Shown piece after piece: positions 53,744 to 64,000 of a stretch of DNA of 64,000 nucleotides. The stretch is from the NCBI RefSeq assembly GCF_020075545.1, contig NZ_JAIQZK010000001.1, positions 310,001 through 374,000 of the forward strand, given 5' to 3'. The notes below the pieces were generated by a model. The model was not told where the DNA came from and did not search any database. It saw only the letters and a list, made by a program, of their open reading frames with translations. Both the position numbers and the translations under genes were made by a program. Within the stretch, counting starts at the first letter, position 1; each line of letters opens with the position of its first letter. The stretch is from Nocardioides sp. TRM66260-LWL (lineage in GTDB: Bacteria > Actinomycetota > Actinomycetes > Propionibacteriales > Nocardioidaceae).

Positions 53744-56296
53744 TCACCCGGGGTGCGGCTCCCCGTACAGCGTCGAACGCTCGCGGACGGGACGTCCGAT
53801 GCCCGCGGCGATCTCGGCGAGCTCCTCGATGGTCTTCGCCGAGCCGTGCTCGGAGCCGGCCATCCGCGAGATGGTCTCCTCCATCAGCGTGCCGCCGAGG
53901 TCGTCGGCGCCCGAGCGGAGCATCGCGCGGGTGCCCTCGACGCCGAGCTTCACCCAGGACGTCTGGACGTGGTCGATGCGACCGTGCAGCAGGATCCGCG
54001 CCATCGCGTGCACGGCGAGGTTGTCGCGCATCGTCGGGCCCGGACGCGCGACGCCGGCCAGGTAGATCGGCGCGCTCGTGTGCACGAACGGCAGCGGGAC
54101 GAACTCGGTGAACCCGGCCGCGCCGTGCTCGCGGGCGGCGTCCTGGATGCGCGAGAGCACCCGCAGGTGGCCGATCCAGTGCCGCGGGTGGTCGACGTGG
54201 CCGTACATCATCGTCGAGGTCGTCGGGATGCCGAGCCGATGCGCGGTGGTGACGATCTCGACCCAGGTGCGCGTCGGCAGCTTGCCCTTGGTGAGCACCC
54301 AGCGCACCTCGTCGTCGAGGATCTCCGCGGCGGTGCCGGGCAGCGAGCCGAGGCCGGCCTCGCGCACCTTGATCAGGAAGTCCTCGATCGAGAGGCCCGT
54401 GCGCGCGGTGCCGTTGACGACCTCCATCGGGGAGAACGCGTGGACGTGCATCTCCGGCACCCGGGCGCGCACGGCCTCGACGAGGTCGACGTAGGCGGTG
54501 GCGGGCAGCTCGGGGTCGATGCCGCCCTGCATGCACACCTCGGTGGCGCCCAGTCGCCAGGCCTCCTCGGCGCGGTCGGCCACCTGGTCGAGGGAGAGCG
54601 AGTAGGCGTCGGCGTCGGTGCGTCGCTGGGCGAAGGCGCAGAACCGGCAGCCGACGTAGCAGACGTTGGTGAAGTTGATGTTCCGGTTGACCACGTAGGT
54701 GACGTCGTCGCCGACGGTCTCGCGGCGCAGGTCGTCGGCGAGCCGGCGGACCTGCTCGAGCAGGTCGCCGTCGGCGGTGACGAGGGTGAGCGCGTGCTCG
54801 TCGGACAGGCCGCCGGGATCGCGCTCGGCCGCCGCGAGCGCCTCGCGGCCCTCCGCGTGCAGCACGGCCGGCGCCCCGGCGGTGACGGAGGCGGCGTCGC
54901 GCACGGCGTCCCAGTCGCCGTACACGTCGGCGAAGTCGGAGCGGCGCTCGTCGGTGCGCCCCTCGGCGTCGACGCGGACGTGCAGGTCGGTGCGGCCGCG
55001 TCCGCCCGCGTGGGCGAACCCGCCGTCGGGCTCCTGCCAGGGCAGGCCGCTGGGCCGGACGCCCGGACGTGCGAGGCCGTCGGGCGTGGCGAGGGCCGCC
55101 ACATGGGCGGAGACCCGCGGATCGAGCCAGGGCTCGCCCTGCCGCACGTACTCGGGGTGCACCGTCAGCCGCGGGGCCAGGGTCAGGCCGCAGGCCTCGG
55201 TGATCTGCCGCAGCCGCTTGAGGGAGGGCCACGGACGCTCGGGGTTGACGTGGTCGGGCGTCAGCGGGGAGACGCCGCCCCAGTCGTCGACGCCGGCGCC
55301 GAGCAGCAGCCGGCACTCCTCGAGGTCGACCAGGTTCGGGGGCGCCTGCACCCGGGCCCGCGGCCCGAGGACGAGCCGGGTGACGGCGATCGCCGCGCGG
55401 TACTCCTCGAGCGCGAGGTCGTCGACGTGGCGCATCGCGGTCTGCGGCTTGGCCCGGAAGTTCTGGACGATCACCTCCTGCACCGCGCCGTACGCGCGGG
55501 CGGTGCGCCGCAGCGCGAAGACCGTGTCGGCCCGCTCGGCCCGGGTCTCGCCGATGCCGACCAGCAGGCCGGTGGTGAAGGGGATCGAGAGCCGGCCGGC
55601 GTCCTCCAGCACCCGCAGCCGGACGTCGGGGTCCTTGTCGGGCGAGCCGTGGTGCGCCTCGCCCCTCGTCTCGAAGAGCCGGCGCGACGTGGTCTCGAGC
55701 ATCATGCCCATCGACGGCGCGACCGGCTTGAGCCGGTTCATCTCCTCCCACGACATGACGCCGGGGTTCAGGTGGGGGAGCAGGCCGGTCTCCTCCAGCA
55801 CCCGCACCGCCATCGCGCGCACGTAGGCGAGCGTGGAGTCGTAGCCCTGCTCGTCGAGCCACGCCTGGGCCTCGGGCCAGCGGTCCTCCGGGCGATCGCC
55901 GAGGGTGAACAGCGCCTCCAGGCAGCCCAGCGCCGCGCCCTCGCGGGCGATCGCCAGGATCTCGTCGGGGGAGAGGTAGGGCGCGCGCCCCTCCCGCGCC
56001 GCCTGGGCCGGCGTCTCGACGAACGTGCAGTAGTGGCAGCGGTCGCGACACAGCCGGGTGACCGGGATGAACACCTTCGGCGAGTAGGTGACCACGCCCG
56101 CGCGGCCGGCCGCCACGAGACCGGCGTCGCGCACGGCGGCGGCCGCCGCGCAGAGCCGGTCGAGGTGCTCGCCCCGGGCGGCGAGGAGGACGGCGGCCTC
56201 GGCGGCGTCGAGGCTCGCGCCCCGCTCCGCGCGGGCCAGGGCCCGGCGGATCTGCTGGGGGGTGGGGACCGACTCGTCGGGTGACGCAGCGCTCAC
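53744..56296 (-). CDS. fbiC: FO synthase FbiC (fused CofG-CofH)
   Basis: 850 aa with two radical-SAM halves. The first (CofG-like) has its cluster at C83, C87 and C90 ([13 protein letters not shown]). The second (CofH-like) has C546, C550 and C553 ([13 protein letters not shown]). FbiC condenses a tyrosine-derived fragment with a pyrimidine intermediate to form FO, the deazaflavin core of F420. The GTG start overlaps the stop of the MMPL gene by 4 nt, but it also has its own -10 (56303-56308). FbiC supplies the cofactor for both LLM enzymes and the F420 reductase in this region. Confidence 0.95.
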   Translation of the reverse strand: MSAASPDESVPTPQQIRRALARAERGASLDAAEAAVLLAARGEHLDRLCAAAAAVRDAGLVAAGRAGVVTYSPKVFIPVTRLCRDRCHYCTFVETPAQAAREGRAPYLSPDEILAIAREGAALGCLEALFTLGDRPEDRWPEAQAWLDEQGYDSTLAYVRAMAVRVLEETGLLPHLNPGVMSWEEMNRLKPVAPSMGMMLETTSRRLFETRGEAHHGSPDKDPDVRLRVLEDAGRLSIPFTTGLLVGIGETRAERADTVFALRRTARAYGAVQEVIVQNFRAKPQTAMRHVDDLALEEYRAAIAVTRLVLGPRARVQAPPNLVDLEECRLLLGAGVDDWGGVSPLTPDHVNPERPWPSLKRLRQITEACGLTLAPRLTVHPEYVRQGEPWLDPRVSAHVAALATPDGLARPGVRPSGLPWQEPDGGFAHAGGRGRTDLHVRVDAEGRTDERRSDFADVYGDWDAVRDAASVTAGAPAVLHAEGREALAAAERDPGGLSDEHALTLVTADGDLLEQVRRLADDLRRETVGDDVTYVVNRNINFTNVCYVGCRFCAFAQRRTDADAYSLSLDQVADRAEEAWRLGATEVCMQGGIDPELPATAYVDLVEAVRARVPEMHVHAFSPMEVVNGTARTGLSIEDFLIKVREAGLGSLPGTAAEILDDEVRWVLTKGKLPTRTWVEIVTTAHRLGIPTTSTMMYGHVDHPRHWIGHLRVLSRIQDAAREHGAAGFTEFVPLPFVHTSAPIYLAGVARPGPTMRDNLAVHAMARILLHGRIDHVQTSWVKLGVEGTRAMLRSGADDLGGTLMEETISRMAGSEHGSAKTIEELAEIAAGIGRPVRERSTLYGEPHPG

Positions 56297-58470
56297 CTCG
56301 TCAGGCTAACGGTCGCTCGGTCGGGTCCGGGCGGGGGCTCCTCGCCGCCGGCGTCGGTCGGGCCGCCGGCGTCGAGGTCGCCGCGACCACCGCGGGCCAG
56401 GCGCGAGGGCCACCAGATGCGATCGCCCAGATCGAGGTTGATCGCCGTGACCAGCACCGACCGGACGATCATCGTGTCGAGCAGCACCCCGAGCGCGACC
56501 GCGGTGCCGAGCTCGGCGAGGAACACCAGCGGCAGCGTGCCGAGCACCGCGAAGGTCGCGGCGAGCACCAGGCCGGCGGAGGTGATCACCCCGCCGGTCG
56601 AGGACAGCGCGGTGAGCGAGCCGGCCCGGGTGCCGTGGCGGATCGCCTCCTCGCGCACCCGCGTCATCAGGAAGATGTTGTAGTCGATGCCCAGGGCCAC
56701 GAGGAACACGAACGCGAAGAGCGGGAAGCCGGGGTCGGCGCCGGCGAAGCCGAAGACGTGCCGGAAGAGCAGCGCCGAGAGGCCGAGCGCCGCGCCGAAG
56801 GAGAGGACGACCGTGGCGAGCAGGATCAGCGGCGCCGCGAGCGCTCGCAGCAGCAGGACCAGGATCAGGAGCACCACCGCGAGCACGAGCGGGATGATCA
56901 CGCGGCTGTCGCGCGCCGACGCCTGCTGGATGTCGACGTAGAACGCCGAGCCGCCCCCGACCAGCGCGTCGGCGCCCGGCACGGCGTGCACGGCCTCCCG
57001 CGCGGCGCGGACCTGGGCGAAGGCCTGCGGCGAGGAGACGTCGCCGGCGACGGCCGCCGTCAGGTAGACCCGCCCCTCGCCGATCGGCGTCGCCTCGCCG
57101 GGACGTCCGAGGCCCTCCACGCCGCGCAGCGCTGCGGCGACCTGGTCGGCGCGGTCGGCGTTCGCGACCACCTGGACAGTGTTGGAGGTGTCGAACAGGT
57201 CGTGGGCCACGAGCACCTTCTGGCCCTTGATGGAGTCGAACTCCTTCGTGTAGCTCTCCTCGGTCGACAGCCCCGACGTGTCGAGCTGCAGCAGCCCGAG
57301 GCAGGCGACGCCGAGCACGAGCGTCGTGCCGACCCACACGCGCCGGGGCCGGGGGCCGATCAGTCGGCCGACCCGCGCCCACAGGCCGCTGTCGGTGGGC
57401 TCGGCGGAGCCGGGCGTCGGACGCTGGGGCCAGAAGATCCACCGTCCGCACACGACCAGCAGCGCGGGCAGCGCGGTGACCATGACGAGCACCGTGACGG
57501 CCACGCCGATGGCGTTGACCGGCCCGAGGCCGGCGGTGGAGTTCAGCTCGGCGGCGAGCAGGCAGAGCATGCCCATGGCGACGGTGGCCGCGCTGGCCAG
57601 GATCGCCGGCGCGGCCCGGTGCAGCGCCTCGGCCATGGCCTCGTGCCGGCTCTCGTGCCGGCGCAGCTCCTCGCGGTAGCGCGCGATCAGCAGCAGCGCG
57701 TAGTCGGTGCCCGCGCCGATGACCAGGATGCTGAGGATCGCCTGGCTCTGCCCGTTCACCGTGAGCCCCGCGTGCTTCGCCAGCAGGTAGATCAGGCCCT
57801 CGCTGATCATCAGCGCCATGACCGAGCACAGGATCGGCAGGATCCACAGCACCGGGCTGCGGTAGGTGAGCAGCAGGATCACCACGACGATGCCCAGCGT
57901 CGCGAGGAGCAGCGTGGTGTCGAGCCCGCCGAAGGCCTCCGCGGCGTCGGCCGCCTGGCCGCCGAAGCCGGCCAGGTGCACGGTGACGCCGTCGATGCGG
58001 GTGATCTCGCGGATCCGGTCGGCGGCGGGCGGGATGTCGTTCCAGCCGTTGGCGCCGAAGTTGAACGTCAGCGCGGTGACGGCGGCCTCGCCGTCGCGCG
58101 AGTAGCCGCCGAAGCCGGCCGCCGCGGCCGTCGCCGGGGTGACGACGGGGCCGGTGACGCCGTCGATGCGCCCGAGCTCGACGGCCTGCTGCTCGATCGC
58201 CTGCTTGTCGGCGGCCGTCAGCCCGCCGCGCCGCTCGTAGACGACGAGCGTGGGGATGTCGTTCGGGTCGACCGTCGCGGACAGCTGGTTCGCGACCTCG
58301 GTGGACTCGGCGGTCGCGGGGAGGAACGAGGACGCCTCGTTGTTCTGCACCTCGGTGAGTCGTCCGGCCAGCGGCATGAGCAGGCCGACGGCGACCAGCA
58401 CCAGGGCCAGCACGGCCCAGGACGAGCGGGGGCCGGCGAGGCGTCCGGCGACGCGATGCGTGGGGGGCAT
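56293..58470 (-). CDS. MMPL-family membrane transporter
   Basis: 725 aa, RND-type layout with about 12 helices: one helix, a periplasmic loop (30-185), five helices ([20 protein letters not shown] onward), a second loop (about 385-530) and the final helix block ([20 protein letters not shown]). [20 protein letters not shown] and [20 protein letters not shown] carry the conserved G-x-x-D-Y pairs of the proton relay. MMPL proteins export lipids and cell-envelope components. The substrate is unknown. It is coupled to fbiC and downstream of the acyl-CoA dehydrogenase gene. Confidence 0.9.
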   Translation of the reverse strand: MPPTHRVAGRLAGPRSSWAVLALVLVAVGLLMPLAGRLTEVQNNEASSFLPATAESTEVANQLSATVDPNDIPTLVVYERRGGLTAADKQAIEQQAVELGRIDGVTGPVVTPATAAAAGFGGYSRDGEAAVTALTFNFGANGWNDIPPAADRIREITRIDGVTVHLAGFGGQAADAAEAFGGLDTTLLLATLGIVVVILLLTYRSPVLWILPILCSVMALMISEGLIYLLAKHAGLTVNGQSQAILSILVIGAGTDYALLLIARYREELRRHESRHEAMAEALHRAAPAILASAATVAMGMLCLLAAELNSTAGLGPVNAIGVAVTVLVMVTALPALLVVCGRWIFWPQRPTPGSAEPTDSGLWARVGRLIGPRPRRVWVGTTLVLGVACLGLLQLDTSGLSTEESYTKEFDSIKGQKVLVAHDLFDTSNTVQVVANADRADQVAAALRGVEGLGRPGEATPIGEGRVYLTAAVAGDVSSPQAFAQVRAAREAVHAVPGADALVGGGSAFYVDIQQASARDSRVIIPLVLAVVLLILVLLLRALAAPLILLATVVLSFGAALGLSALLFRHVFGFAGADPGFPLFAFVFLVALGIDYNIFLMTRVREEAIRHGTRAGSLTALSSTGGVITSAGLVLAATFAVLGTLPLVFLAELGTAVALGVLLDTMIVRSVLVTAINLDLGDRIWWPSRLARGGRGDLDAGGPTDAGGEEPPPGPDRATVSLTR
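56303..56308 (-). promoter_or_regulatory. -10 hexamer inside MMPL gene for fbiC
   Basis: TAGCCT on the minus strand, 6 nt before the GTG at 56296. Confidence 0.5.
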
Positions 58471-58540
58471 GGGAGTACTCCAGCAGAGTGCGCCGACGCC
58501 CGGGAGGGGATCGGCCGAGGCAGGGACGTCCCGAGATCGT

Positions 58541-58574
58541 CGACGCCGGGCCGCCCGTGGGCGACCCGGCGTCG
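58541..58574 (-). terminator. Terminator after the acyl-CoA dehydrogenase gene
   Basis: 10-bp outer stem (58541-58550 with 58565-58574) and an inner 5-bp stem. Next to it, 58581-58611 carries two copies of GCAGGTGGTGCGG 18 bp apart. Confidence 0.65.
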
Positions 58575-58616
58575 GGTGGTGCAGGTGGTGCGGGTGACGC
58601 AGGTGGTGCGGACGGC

Positions 58617-59765
<1,149 letters not shown>

Positions 59766-59821
59766 GGCTACCTCCGGGATCGCTGCGCTCCGGCGCCCTG
59801 ACGCGCCGGGTGACTGTGACA

Positions 59822-59848
59822 CCCCTACTGTGACAGCGATGCTGTCAT
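59822..59848. promoter_or_regulatory. Acyl-CoA dehydrogenase promoter with 19-bp GTGACAG operator
   Basis: Inverted repeat GTGACAGC-GAT-GCTGTCAT at 59830-59848, directly upstream of a minus-strand -10 (TAGGGG 59822-59827), with TTGAAC at 59850-59855 as -35. The operator fills the spacer, as MerR-type operators do, though the spacer is 22 bp rather than 19-20. A further CTGTGACA half-site lies at about 59814-59821. Confidence 0.6.
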
Positions 59849-59907
59849 GGTTCAACCCGGGTCTGCGGATCGGACGACTACCTGCCCCGCGTGGGCCGCG
59901 CGACGGC

Positions 59908-59913
59908 TAGCGT
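59908..59913 (+). promoter_or_regulatory. -10 hexamer of the MerR-family regulator gene
   Basis: TAGCGT, 7 nt before the GTG at 59921. Confidence 0.55.
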
Positions 59914-59920
59914 GCGGCCT

Positions 59921-60652
59921 GTGTCCGAGCCGTCCGATCCCGTCGCGCTGCCCGAGGGCGAGGTCGGCCTGACCGTCGACGAGCTCGCCGCGGCGTCCGG
60001 GCTCACCGTGCGCACCACCCGCTACTACGCCTCGCTCGGCCTGCTGCCGCCGCCCGAGCGGCGCGGCCGCGTCGCGTACTACGGCTCGCTGCACCTCGCG
60101 CGGCTCGAGCTGGTGCGGGCCCTGCAGGACCATGGGTTCACGCTCCAGGCGATCGAGCGGTTCCTCGCCTCGGTGCCCGACGACGCCGGCGTCGAGGACC
60201 TCGCGCTCCAGCGCGCGATGCTCACCTCGTGGTCCGGGGGGCCCGCCGAGCGGCTCGACCGCGCCGCGCTCGACGAGCGGGCGGGCCGGCCGCTCGCCGA
60301 CGACGAGGTCGCCGTGCTCGAGCGGATGGGCGTCGTCGACCGCAGCGGCGACGCCTACCTGCCGCTGCCGAGCCTGGCCATCGGCGTGGAGCTGCTCGAC
60401 CTCGGCATCCCGGCCGAGGCGACGGGCGCGGCCGCCGAGTCGATCCGCGCGCACATGGAGTCGCTCGTCGACGACCTCACCCGCATCCTGCGCACCGACG
60501 TCCTCGCCGACTACCGCTCCGCGCACTCGCCCGAGGAGGCGGCCCGGCTCGAGCAGGCGCTGCCGCGGCTGCGCCAGATCACCCTGGAGGCGATCGTCGC
60601 CGGCTTCCAGCGGGCCGCCAACGCCGTCATCCAGCGGTCCCTGCTGCGGTAG
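59921..60652 (+). CDS. MerR-family transcriptional regulator
   Basis: 243 aa. The N-terminal winged helix is LTVDELAAASGLTVRTTRYY, then ASLGLLPPPERRGRVAYYGS, LARLELVRALQDHGFTLQAI. The C-terminal 130 residues (SWSGGPAERLDRAALDERAG onward) form a helical effector domain without Cys, so a metal sensor is unlikely; a ligand such as an acyl-CoA would fit the context. The GTG is chosen by the leaderless promoter. It is divergent from the acyl-CoA dehydrogenase gene and is the best candidate for binding the shared operator. Confidence 0.85.
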   Translation: MSEPSDPVALPEGEVGLTVDELAAASGLTVRTTRYYASLGLLPPPERRGRVAYYGSLHLARLELVRALQDHGFTLQAIERFLASVPDDAGVEDLALQRAMLTSWSGGPAERLDRAALDERAGRPLADDEVAVLERMGVVDRSGDAYLPLPSLAIGVELLDLGIPAEATGAAAESIRAHMESLVDDLTRILRTDVLADYRSAHSPEEAARLEQALPRLRQITLEAIVAGFQRAANAVIQRSLLR

Positions 60653-60662
60653 CGGCATGGCT

Positions 60663-60752
60663 CGGTTTCGTCGGTTGACCGACGAAACCGTCGCTTGGAC
60701 GATGAAACTTCATCGGCCAAGCGCCAGTTTCATCGGCTGGCCGATGAAACTG
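60663..60752 (+). repeat. GTTTC/GAAAC palindromic element, copy 3 (variant stems)
   Basis: Three hairpins in a row. A: arms 60663-60675 and 60678-60690, 13 bp, TG loop. B: 60692-60706 and 60709-60723, 15 bp with one mismatch, apex GAA-AC-TTC. C: 60725-60737 and 60740-60752, 13 bp, TG loop. Units read GTTTC-x-TCGG or its complement, in the order F R R F F R. It lies between convergent genes. Architecture as copies 1 and 2, sequence different. Confidence 0.9.
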
Positions 60753-60764
60753 CCAGGCGTCCGA

Positions 60765-61793
60765 TCAGGACACCCACTCCTTGACCTTCGCGATGTCGGC
60801 GGCGGGGTCGGCGGAGGCGGGGGTCACCGAGAGGTGCGTGACGCCGGCCTCGGCGAACGCGGCGATGCGCTCCTTGACGTACGACTCGGGACCGACGAGG
60901 TTCGCCGCCTCCAGCCACTCGTCGGGGATCAGCGCCTCGGCCTCCTTCTTCTTGCCCGAGAGGTAGAGGTCCTGGATCTCCTTCGCCTCCGCCTCGTAGC
61001 CGTACTGGCAGGCGAGGTCGTTGTAGAAGTTCTTGCCCCGCGCGCCCATGCCGCCGACGTAGAGCGCGAACATCGGCCGGACGAGGTCGAGCATGTCCTT
61101 GACGTCCTCCCCGATGGCGAGCAGGCCGCCGGCGTTGATCTGCAGCGGGCCGAGGTCGGGGGAGCGCTTGGCCAGGCCCTTCTCCAGCTGTGCGCCCCAG
61201 ACGTCCTTGGCCTTGCCCGGGTGGAACAGGAAGGGCAGCCAGCCGTCGGCGACCTCGGCGGTCATGGCGACGTTCTTGTCGCCGAGCGCCGCGACCCACA
61301 GCGGGACGTCCGCGCGCTCAGGCTTGTTGAGCAGCTTCAGCGGCTTGCCGAGACCGGTGCCCTGGTCGGCCGGCAGCGGCAGCCGGTAGATGCCGTCGGA
61401 GGTGAGCGGCTCGCCGCGCAGGCCCTGGCGCAGCAGCGCGATGATCTCGCGGGTGCGCCCGAGCGGACGGTCGTAGGGGACGCCGTGGAAGCCCTCGATC
61501 ACCTGCGGGCCGGACGCCCCGAGGCCGATGACGGCGCGGCCGCCGGACACGTTGTCCAGGCCGGCGGCGGTCTGCAGCAGCGCACCGGGGGTGCGGGAGT
61601 AGATGTTGAGGATGCCGGCGCCGATCTCGACCGTCTCGGTGCGCGCGGCCAGGTAGCCCATGAGCGTGGGGGCGTCGAAGCCGTAGGGCTCGGCGACCCA
61701 GATGAGGTCCAGGCCGGCCTTCTCCAGGGCGGCGACCTGGTCGGCGCTCTCGCGCGGGTTGCCGGCGTAGACGAGCTGCGTCGTGATCTTCAT
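60765..61793 (-). CDS. LLM-class F420-dependent oxidoreductase (second)
   Basis: 342 aa. MKITTQLVYAGNPRESADQV start, LDLIWVAEPYGFDAPTLMGY, SGGRAVIGLGASGPQVIEGF and PLWVAALGDKNVAMTAEVAD give an F420-type LLM barrel. Members of this group act on various hydrophobic substrates; the reaction here is unknown. The ATG at 61793 has a GAGGA ribosome binding site. The gene is divergent from the F420:NADP oxidoreductase gene over a GTGACAG operator. Confidence 0.85.
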   Translation of the reverse strand: MKITTQLVYAGNPRESADQVAALEKAGLDLIWVAEPYGFDAPTLMGYLAARTETVEIGAGILNIYSRTPGALLQTAAGLDNVSGGRAVIGLGASGPQVIEGFHGVPYDRPLGRTREIIALLRQGLRGEPLTSDGIYRLPLPADQGTGLGKPLKLLNKPERADVPLWVAALGDKNVAMTAEVADGWLPFLFHPGKAKDVWGAQLEKGLAKRSPDLGPLQINAGGLLAIGEDVKDMLDLVRPMFALYVGGMGARGKNFYNDLACQYGYEAEAKEIQDLYLSGKKKEAEALIPDEWLEAANLVGPESYVKERIAAFAEAGVTHLSVTPASADPAADIAKVKEWVS

Positions 61794-61845
61794 CGGGTCC
61801 TCTTCGTCGAGTCTCGGGCGAGCGGGTGCGGGGGCGTCTCGGATC

Positions 61846-61864
61846 GTGACAGTAGCACTGTCAC
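61846..61864. promoter_or_regulatory. Second 19-bp GTGACAG operator
   Basis: GTGACAGT-AGC-ACTGTCAC, a perfect inverted repeat, between the LLM gene (starts 61793, minus) and the F420 reductase gene (starts 61892, plus). It covers the expected -35 region of the latter. Same core and spacing as the site at 59830-59848. Confidence 0.65.
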
Positions 61865-61891
61865 CGTGGGGAGGGGTGCCATGATCCGGGC

Positions 61892-62647
61892 GTGACCGAG
61901 AGCACTCCCGCGCCTGCCGCGGCCCCCGCCCCGTCCGTCATCGCCACCCCCGCCGGCACCGAGATCGCGCCGCCGAGCGCGCCGTTCACCGTGGCCGTCA
62001 TCGGCGGCACCGGGCCGCAGGGCAAGGGCCTGGGCTACCGGTTCGCCCGGGTCGGCCACACGGTCGTCTTCGGCAGTCGCTCGGCCGAGAAGGGGCAGGC
62101 CGTCGCCGACGAGGTGGCCGCCCGCCTCGCCGGGGTCGAGGGCGCCGGTGCCGTCAGCGGAGCCGCGAACGCCGAGGCCGCCGCGCAGGCCGACGTCGTC
62201 CTGCTCGCGGTGCCGTGGGACGGCCACGACGAGCTGGTGGCGTCCCTGCCGCTGGCCGGCAAGGTGGTCGTCTCGTGCGTCAACCCGCTCGGCTTCGACA
62301 AGCGCGGCGCCTACGGCCTGGTCGTCGACGCCGGCGAGGGCTCGGCCGCCGAGCGCGCCCAAGCGCTCGCGCCCGAGGCCGTCGTGGTCGGCGCGTTCCA
62401 CAACGTCTCGGCCGTCAGCCTGTGGGAGGACGGCCTGCTCGACGAGGACGTGCTGGTCGTGGGCGACTCCGTGGCCGCCAAGCAGGTCGCCATCGAGCTG
62501 GTCGAGGGCGTCAACGGCCGTCGCGGCATCGACGCGGGCAAGCTGCGCCTGGCGCGTCAGCTCGAGCCCTGGACCGCCGTGCTCATCTCGATCAACCGCA
62601 AGTACAAGATCCACTCGAGCATCCGGATCACCGGCTTCGACCACTGA
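61892..62647 (+). CDS. npdG: F420:NADP oxidoreductase (NPDH family)
   Basis: 251 aa. The Rossmann start FTVAVIGGTGPQGKGLGYRF (GTGPQG loop) and VVFGSRSAEKGQAVADEVAA, then VVLLAVPWDGHDELVASLPL and VNPLGFDKRGAYG, match NADPH-dependent F420 reductase. A 30-residue Ala/Pro-rich leader precedes the fold. It recycles F420H2 and NADPH for the LLM enzymes. The start is the GTG at 61892 with CATGAT 6 nt upstream. It pairs with the LLM gene across the shared operator. Confidence 0.88.
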   Translation: MTESTPAPAAAPAPSVIATPAGTEIAPPSAPFTVAVIGGTGPQGKGLGYRFARVGHTVVFGSRSAEKGQAVADEVAARLAGVEGAGAVSGAANAEAAAQADVVLLAVPWDGHDELVASLPLAGKVVVSCVNPLGFDKRGAYGLVVDAGEGSAAERAQALAPEAVVVGAFHNVSAVSLWEDGLLDEDVLVVGDSVAAKQVAIELVEGVNGRRGIDAGKLRLARQLEPWTAVLISINRKYKIHSSIRITGFDH

Positions 62648-62677
62648 GGTCCGCGGGGCCTGCCGGCGGCGATCCGC

Positions 62678-63229
62678 TCAGCCGGCCAGGCCCTCGACCA
62701 CCTCGGCGCCCGGCAGCTCGCCGAGCAGCCGCCCCGGCACCAGCAGCTTCGAGCGGCGCAGTCCCGAGCCGATCACGGCCACCGGCATCGTCAGGACGCG
62801 CGCGTCGACGAGCAGCCGCCAGGGTTCGGGCAGGCCGACGGGCGTGATGCCGCCGAACTCCATGCCGGAGACGCCGACGGCCTCCTCACGCGGCAGGAAC
62901 GAGGCCTTGCGGACGTCGAGCAGCCGGCGTACGACGCCGTTGACGTCGGCCCGGGTGTCGGCCCGCACCAGGCAGGCGGCGATCCGGGCGTCCTCGCCCC
63001 GACGTCCGCCGACGACGACGCAGTTCGCGCCGGTGTCCATGCCGAGGCCGTGGACCTCCGCCAGGGTCGCGGTGTCGGCGTGCTCGGGGTCGATGGCGCA
63101 GACCGCGACCGCGGCGGCGTGCGGCCAGGCCTCCAGCGCCGCGGCCACCGGCGGCGCGAGCAGCCCGGGATGCTCGAGCGCCGGCAGCGAGGTCAGGATG
63201 CCGAGGGACGGCAAGGACGGTGCGGTCAT
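62678..63229 (-). CDS. YbaK/EbsC-family aminoacyl-tRNA deacylase-like protein
   Basis: 183 aa from the ATG at 63229. The YbaK core is visible in AAVAVCAIDPEHADTATLAE, then NCVVVGGRRGEDARIAACLV, RADVNGVVRRLLDVRKASFL and SGMEFGGITPVGLPEPWRLL, where the GGITPVGLP motif and conserved Lys are typical. Such proteins clear mischarged tRNA (Cys-tRNAPro or related). The precise substrate is unclear. CAGGCT lies 6 nt before the start, a variant of the leaderless pattern. Confidence 0.82.
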   Translation of the reverse strand: MTAPSLPSLGILTSLPALEHPGLLAPPVAAALEAWPHAAAVAVCAIDPEHADTATLAEVHGLGMDTGANCVVVGGRRGEDARIAACLVRADTRADVNGVVRRLLDVRKASFLPREEAVGVSGMEFGGITPVGLPEPWRLLVDARVLTMPVAVIGSGLRRSKLLVPGRLLGELPGAEVVEGLAG

Positions 63230-63330
63230 GACGCCAGCCTGCCCGACGTCACCCACGGTTCACCCGGCGTCCCCCGGGGCGTCGCGGCGAGGCCCCGGCT
63301 CGGACGCGCGACCGGGTCACCATCGGCGGC

Positions 63331-64000
63331 GTGACGGTGCAGCCGCGATCGGCAGTCCAGCCCGCCCCCTCCGCGGCGCTCGCGCCGCCACCGCTCCCGC
63401 GCACCGGCACAACCCTGGTCGCGGCCCATCGCGGCGCGAGCGGTCACCGGCCCGAGCACACCCTCGAGGCGTTCCGGACGGCCCTGGCGATGGGCGCCGA
63501 CGAGCTCGAGCTCGACCTCGTCGCCACCGCTGACGGCGTGCTCGTCGTCCGGCACGAGAGCGACCTGCGCAAGACCACCGACCTCGCGGACCGGCCCGAG
63601 CTCGCCGGCCGCTGGCGGGTCGAGGACCTCGCGCTCGCCGAGGTCCGACGCCTCCGGGCACGGGAGCGCCGGCCGGCCCTGCGGCCCGGCTCGGCGGCGC
63701 TCGACGGACGACTCGGCGTCGCGACCCTCGGCGACGTGCTCGACCTGGTCGACGAGCACGTCGCCCGGGGCGGCGCGCGGCCGGGGGTGCTGCTCGAGGT
63801 CAAGGAGCCGGCGCGCTCGGCCCGGCGCGGGCTGCCCCTGGCCGACCTGCTGGTCGGGGAGCTGACCGGACGGGGCGTCGAGCACGCCAGCTCCGGCGTC
63901 AGCATCATGGCCTTCGACCCGGTCTTCCTCCGCGCGCTCGCCCCGCGCGTGGGGCTCCCGCTGGTGCAGCTGGTCGACCGGCACGACCCGTTCGAGCTCA
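63331..64000 (+). CDS. Glycerophosphodiester phosphodiesterase (partial, runs off the window)
   Basis: 223 residues are present from the GTG at 63331; the frame is open at the right edge. The GDPD start is VAAHRGASGHRPEHTLEAFR (His, Arg), then ELELDLVATADGVLVVRHES (catalytic Glu, Asp and His), and VLLEVKEPARSA (metal Glu). It hydrolyses glycerophosphodiesters to an alcohol and glycerol-3-phosphate. A 33-residue Pro/Ala-rich start precedes the barrel; a signal peptide is not evident. CACCAT lies 7 nt before the start. Confidence 0.85.
   Translation, partial: MTVQPRSAVQPAPSAALAPPPLPRTGTTLVAAHRGASGHRPEHTLEAFRTALAMGADELELDLVATADGVLVVRHESDLRKTTDLADRPELAGRWRVEDLALAEVRRLRARERRPALRPGSAALDGRLGVATLGDVLDLVDEHVARGGARPGVLLEVKEPARSARRGLPLADLLVGELTGRGVEHASSGVSIMAFDPVFLRALAPRVGLPLVQLVDRHDPFEL

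Overview
The window is a very GC-rich, densely coded chromosomal segment of an actinobacterium. It has mycobacterial-type synteny (rpsP-khpA-rimM-trmD-rplS-lepB-rnhB-DUF2469, yraN-comM-dprA-xerC, rpsB-tsf-pyrH-frr-cdsA-rlmN, tsaB-rimI-tsaD-groES-groEL, guaB-guaB3-choD-guaA). It also has mycothiol-linked formaldehyde genes and coenzyme F420 genes. The gene mix fits Propionibacteriales (Nocardioidaceae-like); that placement is inference. No rRNA, tRNA, transposase, phage gene or CRISPR array was seen.

Layout. 1-1.9 kb: end of an RCC1-repeat protein, a NYN-type protein and an amidohydrolase. 2.1-7.2 kb: ribosome and tRNA maturation (S16, KhpA, RimM, a TrmD-GNAT fusion, L19), then signal peptidase, RNase HII and DUF2469. 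7.3-9.6 kb: an orphan TadE/TadG pair set into the housekeeping order. 9.7-13.9 kb: YraN, ComM, DprA and XerC. 13.9-20.8 kb: M23 peptidase divergent from rpsB-tsf, then pyrH, frr, cdsA and rlmN. 20.9-29.7 kb: a GNAT protein, a glycosyltransferase, a LOG-like protein, an MBL-rhodanese persulfide enzyme, the TsaB/RimI/TsaD set, and mycothiol-dependent formaldehyde dehydrogenase with its MBL hydrolase partner. 29.7-35.5 kb: an SRPBCC gene flanked by inverted structured repeats, a SAM methyltransferase, CIRCE-controlled groES-groEL, and a CoA-disulfide-reductase-like enzyme. 35.5-50.6 kb: purine genes guaB, guaB3 and guaA, interleaved with two ECF sigma modules, RNase HI, a succinate-semialdehyde dehydrogenase and a ChoD-like GMC oxidoreductase. 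50.7-64 kb: an F420/lipid region (two LLM oxidoreductases, fbiC, F420:NADP oxidoreductase, acyl-CoA dehydrogenase, MMPL exporter, MerR regulator), a YbaK protein and the start of a glycerophosphodiester phosphodiesterase.

Regulatory themes. Nineteen genes carry a TANNNT hexamer 6-8 nt before the start codon, the signature of leaderless transcription. Two near-identical 19-bp operators (GTGACAG-N5-CTGTCA core) link the acyl-CoA dehydrogenase/MerR promoter with the LLM/F420-reductase promoter. One LLM gene has a KstR-like operator. The MBL-rhodanese gene has a perfect 14-bp palindrome at its start of transcription. The rplS leader can form two competing pairings.

The most novel-looking signal is a family of three intergenic elements (29721-29798, 30435-30512, 60663-60752). 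They are built from short units ending in GAAAC, or starting with GTTTC on the other strand, arranged head-to-head to give stacked perfect hairpins. Two are inverted copies flanking one gene. The third keeps the architecture with different stem sequences.
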